NCBI GenBank assembly: GCA_021397835.1
Contig: JAJFZO010000168.1
Location: forward strand, 2,108,001 to 2,172,000
Direction of reading: 5' to 3'
DNA length: 64,000 bases
Origin: Moringa oleifera
Lineage: Eukaryota > Streptophyta > Magnoliopsida > Brassicales > Moringaceae
Below, one piece after another: positions 40,651-51,400 of the stretch (positions within the stretch are counted from its first letter, which is position 1; the number at the start of each line of letters is the position of its first letter). Made by a program: the position numbers and the translations under genes. The notes under the pieces are model-generated. The model worked only from the letters and a program-made list of their open reading frames with translations, did no database searches and had not been told where the DNA came from.

Positions 40651-43340
40651 TGCTTATTGTTCCTTTTCAATCTCTCTGGCTCTCAAGCACACATATATAT
40701 AAATACACTTACATCATAAAATAAGATATAATCACAAAAAAGTTTTTCTTATTTGAACTTACTAAATCACCTCAAATCATGAAAGACCAAAATAAATAAA
40801 CATATTTATATGTATTATCTTCTCTCTTTTTTTTGAAATTTTTAGTCTTTTTTCAAGATCTTCTTTTGATTAGTTTGGACTTTTTTAATTTTTTCTTAAA
40901 TTTATTTTTTTTGTTGAGTGTTTATAGTTTCTTTCACTTATTTTATTTTAGTTCTTGGGTTTTGTTTTTAGTTTGTTTATTTTTTTAGTTTATTATTTTA
41001 TTTTTGATATATTTTTATGATTTTTTATATTTTTTATTTTTTTATAAATTTTTGATATCTTAAACTACTTTAATTCAGTAAAATGGTAAATATTAGATTT
41101 CACCTATGGTTGTAATTTTGTTAGTTCATTTAGTTTTTACCTGTTTGTTATTTTTTATTTTTTATCTGTTTGATTTTTTAATTTTATTTTATTTTTACAT
41201 ATTTTTATTTATTTATTTTAGGTATTTTTGTCATTTTTTTGTATTTTTATTTCTTTACTAATTGGTTTATTGTATTTTATTATATTTTTCTTTAAAAGAT
41301 TAATGCAAATCAATTTTTAAAAATTTTTATAAAATATTTTAGAATTCTTGAATTATTTTAAATTATTGTAAAATTATTTTACAATATTTTTTATCATTCG
41401 TTATTTTTTTAATTTTTTAAGTTTTTAATTATTTTGAATTTATTACATTATAATTTTTTATTTTAATTTTATTTAATTTTCTTTGATGTATATATACATA
41501 TACATATACATATATATATATAAAAGCAATTGATGTTGGCACATGATTGATTTCTAAAGTATAATTGCGTATCTTGACCAATTCTATGTATATAAATTTA
41601 TTGTGATATCATGTCTGTCGTTGTTCCCAAAATGTAAGCCGCTCTTTTTACATATCAAATTTTCGAATGTACCAATTCTTATTCAACAAATAATCTAACT
41701 TTTAAGTCCTCTTATTATTATATTTTTTAATAATAAATTAAATAAAATAATAATAAAATTAAAAAAAAAATGTTGCCGTAGCTTTAAAATTAAAGACATC
41801 CTAAAACAAAAACATCAAAAGAATAAGTAAACTTAAGAAACAATTTTTTTCCCGATAAAACTAATAATATTCATGCATGAGCAAAAAATCAAAATATTAA
41901 AGAGAGAACAAAAAAATAAAGAAGACTTACCTCTTTTTCTAAACTTCATCCTTCTTGGTCTTATTTTTTGGAAAAAAAAAAAAAAGAAAACTTTTACCTG
42001 AAAGTCAATCTGCCTCTGTTCTCTTTTTTTTTTTTTAACCAAAAAAAAAACTCTAAGAAGAAACTCAAAATGAAACTCCCTTTAATTTTTTTATTGATAA
42101 TGTTTTTATAGTTATATAATTTATTATAAGAATTTAATTTAAAATTAAAATAAACAAATAACTTTAACTTGATCCATTTATTATATGGATCAACTTAAAA
42201 TCGATCATAAAGAATCGTAAATGAATTGATTCTTCTCATAGACGAAAATACCTCCTGAATTTAAACTCCAAACGTTTATATGAGAAAAAAATTAAAAATA
42301 ATTCCTATTTATTTGTCCTTCAATTTTAACATCGGTAATGATTGTGAATATCACATTCTGAAATCATAAATTAAAAATTTTCCTTATGTTTCTTTTTTTT
42401 TTTTTGTATCGTTTTCCTTCTTTATTATTAATTGTCAAGTTTCTTGAAGCATATTCAGATATTTACATACATATATCTCACTTTATTATTTAATTTTTTT
42501 AAAAAAAATTGTATGTTATTTGTATCATATTCAAGTTTCTTACATATAATGTGTGATTACATTAGGATGTATATTCCGAGTTCTATCATTACACCACAAC
42601 TTGAAGCAATTGACATATGATGTTTTCGGGTCTTGCAATGACACAGTTTCAATGTTGCTTACAGATGAAAATTTGATCAAACCCAGATTAGGCACTCTTA
42701 AATTTGTACTGTTAATATAGTTATTATAATTTGAAACTTGCGTATACTATTTATTTTAGGGTAAAACTCGTTGTAAACTTGAATTTTATTTTTTAAAATA
42801 TTTTCAACCATATTTTGATTTATTTTTTAATGATTTTTTAAAAATTTTTGATAATACAATTTTTTTAAAAAATTATTTTTAGCATTCAAAAAAATTTATT
42901 TTTTTATTATGGTAATTTATATATACATGCACATTAGAATGAGACATGGGTGTTTGTACAAGCATCTCAGACATGAGTGTCTGTACAAGCATCTCAAGAT
43001 TTTAAACTCACAAATTCATCTGGATTTTGGGTGTCTCCCATTATTCTTAATTACATATGGCATAACACCTCATCCTTATAGAGATTGCAACATCTATATG
43101 TGAAATTATCTGCTTCATTTCATGATCAGGCATTCATGACATATTGATGGGGAATAAAACTCCAGATATAAGACAATGAAGGCCGGCCAAAGTTTTGTTT
43201 TTCAGATGGAAGTAAGCATATTTGAATTTGTAAACTGCATTGCCGCTGTTGCATTACGCTGTTGTGGACTTGTAGTTTTGACTGACTCTTTCAGTACTTG
43301 GCCGGCATGAGAAGCTGCACAGCCTCCATATCACTCAATT
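40651..43340. other. AT-rich intergenic; germin-like gene upstream region
   Basis: Low-complexity AT-rich DNA with a TATACATATA string at about 41490-41522 and homopolymer runs. Two near-identical 27-bp blocks (GTNTNTACAAGCATCTCA) lie side by side at about 42950-42990. Composition becomes normal from about 43080. No gene before the germin-like locus. Confidence 0.4.
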
Positions 43341-43349
43341 TCTCTCCCT

Positions 43350-43356
43350 ATAAAAA
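43350..43356 (+). promoter_or_regulatory. TATA box of the germin-like gene
   Basis: TATAAAA, 97 bp before the start codon, preceded by a pyrimidine-rich stretch. Implies transcription start near 43385. Confidence 0.75.
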
Positions 43357-43452
43357 CTGAGACAACCATTTGCTTCTCCCACAGCTATAGAAGTCACTAA
43401 AACTTCTAGTTTCTGGCCTCTGCTTGGCCCATTGCAGATCATAGCTCTATCA

Positions 43453-44278
43453 ATGGCTACTTGTATTCTCTTTTTAGGACTTCTAGCCCTTATTTTATCT
43501 GTTGCCTTGGCGTCTGATCCCAGCCCTCTTCAGGATTTTTGTGTTGCTGAACCCAAAAGTCAAGGTACGGTAATCGTCTTCGTATACCAGTTTAGGGACA
43601 TTGGTATGCATATTAGTTATAAAATAGAAACCCATAGCCAAGACACATATTGTTCCCAGTTTATGCCCTTCATATCATAAAATGCAGCATCTTAACATTG
43701 CTTGTAAGTATCTAATAAATGTACATTTTCGCTACATGGCAGTGCTGGTAAATGGTCTTGCATGCAAGGACCCCAAGCTTGTTGAGGCCAATGATTTCTT
43801 CTTCAGCGGATTACACATGGCAGGCAACACATCTAACGCAGTAGGCTCCAGGGTCACAGCAGTAAACGTAGCCCAAATACCAGGACTTAACACTCTAGGC
43901 ATCTCCTTTGCTCGCATCGACTATGCACCATGGGGAATCAATCCACCTCACACGCACCCTCGTGCCTCTGAGATCTTAACAGTCCTGGAAGGTAGCCTTG
44001 CGGTAGGGTTTGTCACATCAAACCCTGAAAACAGACATATCACAAAGGTTCTGAATAAGGGTGATGTGTTCGTGTTCCCTGTTGGCCTTATCCACTACCA
44101 GCAAAATGTAGGGTATGGTAATGCTGTCGCAGTTGCAGCTCTTAGCAGCCAAAATCCTGGTGTCATCACAATTGCCAATTCAGTCTTTGGATCCAAGCCA
44201 GATATCAACAGTGATGTTCTCGTGAAGGCTTTCCAGTTGGACAAGAATGTCGTCGAATACCTTCAATCTAAGTTCTAA
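43453..44278 (+). CDS. Germin-like protein (cupin, apoplastic)
   Basis: A secreted, Mn-binding cupin of the germin-like family; members act as superoxide dismutases or other cell-wall enzymes. Exons are 43453-43564 and 43743-44278, with one GT-AG intron of 178 nt. They total 648 nt, or 215 residues, the usual size. A frame extends 21 nt further upstream, but that triplet is TTG, so the ATG at 43453 is the start. Residues 1-21 form a signal peptide (cleavage after VALAS or just before it). Cys30 and Cys45 are the pair expected to form the disulfide. Germin box 1 is at 102-121, with His107, His109 and Glu114 as metal ligands. Box 2 runs 144-159 ([16 protein letters not shown]) with His155. A sequon is at Asn66. 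It ends SKF. Sub-family and enzymatic activity are not decided by sequence. Confidence 0.95.
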
Positions 44279-44299
44279 GTGATGATAATTGATATATTC

Positions 44300-46842
44300 A
44301 GTGGCATCCCCATTCAAATATTTGTATCAAAGTGTCCTTTTGGAGTTAGTAGTTTGATTTCAATTCATTTAATGTTGTGTGACTAGAAAAAGTTAGGATG
44401 TTTTGATTGCCTATCAGTGTTGTCATTGTCAAGCAAGCATTTCTCGATGTATTCATGGTGTGTAATTCGTTTTAAGGTAAAATGTCTAATATTTAAATGA
44501 AACTAGCAGACTTTAAACCCTCTATTGCTTGATGGTATAAAGCAAAAGAACCCACAAGAAAGGGAACAAATTGTCCATTGCCATGATTAAAAAGATTCAA
44601 AATCCTAATTAGAAGCACAGAAAAGGAATTGCCCAAGTGAACAAAGAGGGCACTGGTTGCAAATAAAATAATTCTGGACCTATTTTTGGTACAGTTTCCA
44701 GCGAGCTATAATAATGAAGAATGACAGTGATAGAAAAAGAAAAGAAGTATGGCCACGAAGCAGCCACTGCCAGTTGTTGACACTCGCAGAAGCGGTGTCT
44801 AGCGTGCTTCCATTGCCTCAAACGTGTAACCTATTCCTAGCTTACCAGTGTCCCATATGAATCACAAGCCTATCTTATATATAAATAACATCTTCTACAT
44901 AACCTCACTTACTAAACAAAAATCACTCCTTTTTTTCACGTCGCTGGATAATTTTACGCGGTTCGTGGCTCGAAGAAATTTGCGAGGATATGGAGGTATG
45001 TTTTGTTTTCAGCCTTTTATATGGGTTAGTTTTTGCTGCCATGAATGAATATAAGCATGCGGTATTTACTGACCTCTATGTAGTCTGCGGTTTCTTCTTT
45101 TGTTTTTCTTTCTCTTCAAGTTAAGGAAGAGTATCAGCCGTTTCTTGGAATATGGATAATGTGCATACACACATGGAGACATGGTCGGTCACTTTGTTTT
45201 ATTTCAGATTCTATTAGACCGCAAAACAAAGAGAAGGGAAGAAAGTATACATTTTTGTTTATTGACGAAAGGCATTCTTAATTGACAAGATATATTTGAT
45301 ATACTTGAACTGAAAGGGACATATGTAGATATACATATTGGAGGGAGATAGAGAGAGACGACAATTGCCGTCTTGCAAGTCAAATATGATTTCTACTTTC
45401 TCTGGGTTTATTATACATAGAAAATAGAGGTACTTCCACTAGTTATCATTAGTCAAGTGGCAAGCCAATGCGGGAGGGAGGTATTTAAGTATTCCTCCAA
45501 GAATTAGAAACTTGCTCTTCCCTGGGTTTTTCCTCATGTCGGTAGCTGCTATTGTCAGGGTAAGCAGGGTGTTTAGATGAACATATTTACATAAACATAT
45601 ACATATACGGATTAAAACATATGGTTTGTGGAATGTTTACTACATTTATAAGCTCCCTAATTTTGAAACCCATCAGAGAAACATTTTATGAGCAGCATGG
45701 ACCTGGGACTCTTCATGATCTATAACACTAGTGTGCATCTTGGATAGGAGTAACAGATGGGTAAAAACAAATTTTGCTTCTTAAAGTAATCCTGAAGTCA
45801 TTTAGCTTTGCTCATTTAAAGGTCAAATAGAGAGCCCAAAAGGCACTGAATATAGAGGCCCAAAGTAGTGATACTATAGATCTTTTTATGTTACATTCCT
45901 TCTTTACATAGTATTACTTCCTGGTCATATTTATATTAGCTTTGATTTTGGGAAGTCCGATTTTTTATTACTGCAACTATGGTCTACCATCCAACTAACA
46001 AGTAGTTATAATCAAAGCATCCTTGTCCTAATGTCTACCTCCAAGTTACAACTCTTATGAAACAGAGTTGACTTCCAGTGCAAAATGCTTGGAATAAAAT
46101 TGTACTGGAAAAGATGTTTAATCATCTCTTCTACAAATATTCAGTCTTTCACTTTGTTGAGCATGAAATAGAGAAATTGAGATTTGTCAAAAGTCTAGAG
46201 ATTAATAGTTGGATTATCATGTGACGAAGATGGGAAAAGGAAGATATGCATCAAGGGAGGATGATTGAGGAAATAAATCACAGCAAATAAATTTTTGTAT
46301 TTGCTAATGTTATGCCATGGTCTAGTATACAGCCTCTTCTCTATATTATCAGCTTTGTTATGATAAGAGCAAACCAGATTTACAGTATTCTTGTATTTGC
46401 ATTATATTTTGTGATTGATTAAATGATGCCAAGCATGGGTATAATACTTCACGTGATTTGGTGAATAAATTTTTTCTGTAGTTCTGGCAGAATATTTCAT
46501 TTCCACAATTCTCATCTCTGCTTCTCTATGCCAGTTACAGTATAGTTTTTTAAGCAATTCTCCAGATAAAGCGGATAGATCATACATAGGTTAGTTTAAA
46601 AAAAAAAAAAAATTGGTTCCTTTCCTTGGAGCAAGGGAAGCATATGTGTGTTTAACTTATATGAAGAAGAATGTGGGAAGCTATCTCTGAGAGCACAAAT
46701 TCTTCAGCACATTTCTAGTTGGATCAACTACTGTCATGCTCTTTGGATCATTGTCAAAAATTTTTGTAGTGTTGTTTGAAATTGAGGTATTGATATGTGC
46801 TTCATAGTTAATAACTCTGCTGATTGGAACTTTTTGCTGCAG
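44300..46842. other. Spacer between germin-like and PP2C genes
   Basis: Contains the 3'UTR of the germin-like gene. A possible first exon of the PP2C gene ends at a good donor (GATATGGAG then GTATGT) near 44994; its upstream frame (from ATG 44857) has no family resemblance, so I leave it open. The remainder shows no gene. Confidence 0.35.
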
Positions 46843-48351
46843 AGATCAAGATACTCTCAGGATGATTTAGTATTACATGTAAAGAAGGTGCATCTTCCTC
46901 TTGTATACACAGATAAAGAATTTTCCTTTTTATCACAGTTTTCTTATGTTATTGTTGTGAGAAAATTGGACGTCACGAAACTTTGTCACAGTTGATTGAG
47001 TGTTTCCCTAGGCATGCACCACTTTTTTGATTTCTTGAAATGGCTGACAGTCGAGGATTATATGCTTCATGGAAGAAGATAAATTTTCTGTTTATTTTGG
47101 TGGATTATCGTAAGCATTTATGAACTATTGAAGCATTCTTTGATATTCAAATTTTGGAAAGGGCAGCAGTACAGGACTACATGATTCATATATTTGAAAC
47201 CTTTAGGAAACATTTTGAGTTCATGTGGTCTCTCTTGAATTCTAGAGTAAAATGACAAAATGATCATCTAGGAGGATAGAGTGAAAACCATGTATTTAGC
47301 CTTCTAAAACTTGCAATGTCTTGAAAATTGAAAGTCTCTGAAATCATATTAATGTTATTGTGAGACTGATATGTTCGTGTTCATCATTTTTCATATATAT
47401 TTTCTCTACTGGTAGAAGAGGACATCAGATGCAAGGGATGATGTGGACTACCTGAGAGTAAGAATTATTAAAGTTTTCATATTATTGTTTTGATCCTTTT
47501 CATACACTTACATGTCTATGTCCAGTTTAGTCTGCGGTTATGAAGAGAGAACTACTTTACATCCATTATAAGCCCAATTGGGCTGTCAGTGTTTTCAAGT
47601 CTCACTTACACCAGTTTGGGTATGGATCCAAGGATATCTGCCTTTTGTTGTTTATTATTGTCATTTTTTCTTACTTCTCTAGAGATTTTAGGCACAGATT
47701 CTTATTGTGAACCAATTTTCTTATAGAGCTTGCATAATCTGTTTCCGTCCACTTTCATTGGACAGGCAGAGAATTGGAGCTTTCTTGTTGATTAGCATTT
47801 CTACCATACCCATCACAGCTTTGATCATTAACTGCAGATATCTATATTGAAGAATGCGGTGTATTGTATGAACTTTTTGTTTGTGTTACATTCAGTTTGA
47901 TTTGTCAAGTTCCCAATACTTTCAACCACAGACTTCAGATAATAAACTAAAGGAGAATTTGACAGAAGCTCCAAGAGATACAAAGGTGAATTCTCTCTAT
48001 AATTCTGCCCAGGAAAATTCTTTGCAAATCATAGTTCTATTGGTTGATCAATTTGTGACATCTTTGAAATCGTAGTAATTTTATAGTCAAACTGATCTGT
48101 TCAATCTGTTCACTATTTTCAAATGTTTCCCCTGCTGGTAGAAGAGGAGATCAGATGCAAGAGATGATGAGGATTTATGATTATTGTCTATATAAGTTAT
48201 ATGGTTCTGTTATCAATCTGTTTACCTACTTTTAGTTATATTTGTATCTACCTCATGTTTGCATTACATTCAGTTTCATTCATCAAGTTCCAACTTCTTT
48301 TAATTCCAGGCTTCAGATGATAACCTGAGAGACGATTCAAGAGATAAAAAG
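46843..48351 (+). other. Candidate phase-0 micro-exons upstream of the PP2C catalytic region
   Basis: Four short segments are bounded by consensus acceptor and donor sites and all begin and end in phase 0. They are 46843-46887 (RSRYSQDDLVLHVKK), about 47417-47458 (KRTSDARDDVDYLR), 47932-47985 (TSDNKLKENLTEAPRDTK) and 48310-48351 (ASDDNLRDDSRDKK). A further segment near 48143 resembles the second but lacks a donor and runs into a stop. All encode charged, low-complexity peptide. They read in frame into the acidic exon at 48452. They are probably the variable N-terminal region of the PP2C gene, but no start codon was found and use of each exon is inferred from splice signals only. Confidence 0.5.
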
Positions 48352-48451
48352 GTACGTTTCTTTCCAGCTTTCTAGGAAAAACAATTTCTTTACAAACTTG
48401 TGGAGGTTAATTACTTGGCAGCATTCCCTATATTCACAGTTTTATTTGTAG

Positions 48452-49799
48452 GAGGAAACTGAGCATGACTTATCCAGAGAAAATGCAGAAGATGAGGAAG
48501 AAAATGCAGAAAAGAAGGAAAAGGAGCCTTTAAAATGACGTATCACCCATGGATATCATCTGGTGAGAGGAAAAATGCTGCATGGGATGGAAGATTATAT
48601 TGTGGCAGAAACCAGGAGAATTAATGGCCATGAGTTGGGATTATATGCAATTTTTGATGGCCACTCGGGCTCTGAGGTTGCTGACTATCTTCAAAGCCAT
48701 CTTTTTGATAACATATTGAGTCAGGTATATATAATGTTAGCTTTCATTCACCTGGATATTGCTATCAATCTTTCTGACTGGAAACGGTTGTTGTATCTCA
48801 ATGATTAGCCTGATTTCTGGAGAAATCCCAAGAAGGCTACTGGGAGGGCATACAAAGTTACTGACGATGAGATTTTGGAGAATGTAGTATGGTCTCGAGG
48901 AGGCTCAACAGTAGTTACAGCAATACTTACTGACAGGGAGAAACTGATTGTGGCAAACGTCGGTGATTCTCAGGCAATTTTATGTAGGAATGATGCAGCA
49001 AAACCAATGACTGTGGATCATGAACCAGAGAAAGAGAGCGACCTTGTTGAGAGCAAAGGAGGATTTGTGTCCAAAAAGCTTGGTAAGTAAACTTACTCTA
49101 CCTCTACTCCGTGTTCACCAGACAGTGCTTGAATTCAGAACAAGGTAATTTTCAGTAGCTTCAAGGATCTAGTAACAGTGTTACTTAACTTCATATCTAA
49201 AAGCAATAAGCATATAGGCCTAGATTGCACTGATTTCTGGTGCTGACTGATTATATGTTACAAATGTAGGAAATGTTCCTCGTGTGGATGGACAGCTAGC
49301 AGTGACAAGGGCATTTGGTGATGGAAAACTAAAGGATCATATTACTTCAAAACCACATGTGAAGACACAAGTGATTGATGAGGATATTCAGTTTATGATC
49401 TTGGCAAGTGATGGCTTGTGGAAGGTAAGATATCCATGTGTACTTTCATCAAACATTTTCTTGGACCTACATGGATGCAGGAACGATACTGAAATTTAGA
49501 TCTAAATAAGAGACATGAACAAATATCCTTGAACTTCCTTACCCTCTCCAGAAAAATTAGATTAAATGCAAGGAGGTGTCTGTGTAGTCATTAATCATTC
49601 ATGTCTCTTTCAGGGTTCCTTGCGGGGAGATAAGTGTTTTTTTTCTGCATCTGCTTTGCAGGTAATGTCAAATCAGGAGGCTGTTGATTGCATCAGGGAG
49701 ATAACAGATGCTCAAAAAGCATCTGAAGAGTTGATCAAAGAGGCATTATCCAGGGAAAGTAAAGATGATATATCCTGTGTTGTTGTGTCTTTTAACTGA
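48452..49799 (+). CDS. Protein phosphatase 2C (PPM family), with in-frame stop upstream of the catalytic domain
   Basis: A Mn/Mg-dependent Ser/Thr phosphatase. Exons are 48452-48724, 48809-49082, 49270-49424 and 49662-49799, all GT-AG and in phase. The catalytic domain is otherwise complete, in order: ITHGYHLVRGK, GMEDY, FDGHSG, RGGSTVVTAIL, VANVGDSQAILC, VDGQLAVTRAFGD, ASDGLWKVMSNQEAVD and SKDDISCVVVSF. The metal-binding aspartates of the MED, DGH, SDG and DDIS motifs are all present. Before it lies a Glu/Lys-rich stretch, and between the two a single TGA codon (48536-48538) interrupts an otherwise open frame. Translation could restart at ATG 48575, but the product would lack the first strand of the fold. 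It may be a recent pseudogene, a sequence error or a gene using another start. The best family match from memory is the small plant clade that includes PP2C58 of Arabidopsis. Confidence 0.8.
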
Positions 49800-51400
49800 T
49801 CCTGAAGAATCTGAAATCAGTGTAAGCTCTGAGCAGTCATAGGTCCAGCTTAGGCCGTTCAAGTTTTGTTGGTTTATTAAAATAAAATTTGAAATGTCAG
49901 TATTCAAATCTTTTTTTGATGAGAACGGCTATGTAAGAACTTGCAAGCATTCCAGGGAGTTCCGCTTCTTCATCCTGTTGAGGAAATCCGAACAGTATTC
50001 TGGCCCATTGTAGCAGAGCCATGACCTTTCTTTGTTTTCACTTCCCCTGGACGATACGGAGGAGCATAAACATGTCAAGGAATAAGTTTATGCATTGCTG
50101 CAGGATCATACCTCACCAGAAGGTTGCAGGAGGCACTGAGATGGTGACTGGAAACCATCGCAAACCAAATTGAGACCAATCCCTGTTAAGGCTTTATTGC
50201 AAAACCCTGAAGGCCTGGAGATCAATGTTTCTCTGGACATAAGTTTCAGTCAACAAGTTAGCTTAATGATATATAAACTATTTTAGGCATTGACCCTTAG
50301 AATGTCTACTAACGTAATGCAGAACCAATATAAGGTGCTTACCGGGGAAAGTTGGTACATATTAGTGTAATATATTACATTATTTTATCACTAAGTATAA
50401 TCAGAAGACAATTCATTTAAATCAAAGAGTTGCTCCTGATGCAGTGTACAATGTCTGAACTTAATGACATATTCTCAGAATAATGTATTTATGGAACTAA
50501 AAGAGTAAAAGATTTGTGAACATCATGATATTGTCATATTACCTGTTTTCAAGTCACTGAAACTTAGGGTAAACTCTGATTAACAAATGAGAGTTAGATT
50601 GAAATATAGTCAATAAAACGGATTTATTGATCCAGTTACATAAACTAATATGATTAGTTATATAAATTTATAAAAATTTAAATAAGTTATGATACAATTA
50701 TTTAATGTTAGTATCATTAAATCGTAAAGACAACTAAATAAAATTCAAACTCATGCACATTACTATAAATTGAAATATAGTTTTTTTTTTTTAATTTTTA
50801 AGAGTCGAAACTTCTTAAGTAATTTTATGGAGGATGCTAAATAACTTTACTTTTTCTTCTAACTGTGGACTTACAAGTCCAACTTAAAAAGTTAAAAAAA
50901 ACGGAGGAAAATAGAAAAATTTTAAAAAGAGATAAAAATAAAAATTTTGATACCCTAAGGTGATAAAAATAAAAAGATAAATTAATTAAATGAGATGAAG
51001 CATATTCTGGAGTTAGCACAGAACTCTTTTGACGTTTGCTTGGTATCCTCCAGTATCACATCTAGTAAGGTATCCGCACACTTGAAGTAGAAGCTTTTCT
51101 GGCCCTCACATCTTATGAGTGCGAAAATTTTAGCCTAAGGATAGATGCATAAAGAAATAAAAAAGAACCTAAAAACAAAAGAGATGAAAACAGAACTCGT
51201 TTTACATTAGGCAAAGGATGAGAACTTTAATCTGAGAATATAACTTCTCTTTTTACATTATGTAGACAAATGGATAAACCAATTGCAGATATAAATGTCA
51301 AACAACACACTTCCCCGACCAAAGAGGATGAAAACAAAACTAAGCTAAGCAGAGACTCCTCTCCAAGTCATGGTATTCAACACTTGATATCCACTGCTAT
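49800..51400. other. Spacer between convergent PP2C and TDM1-like genes
   Basis: PP2C 3'UTR at the left and the TDM1-like 3'UTR at the right, with AT-rich DNA at 50580-51000. No gene. Confidence 0.5.

Noticed and set aside
41480..41530. TATACATATA repeat as a promoter
   Set aside because: It is a low-complexity microsatellite about 1.9 kb from any gene start.
43432..43452. Upstream extension of the germin-like protein by seven residues
   Set aside because: The first triplet is TTG, not ATG. The ATG at 43453 gives a normal-length signal peptide.
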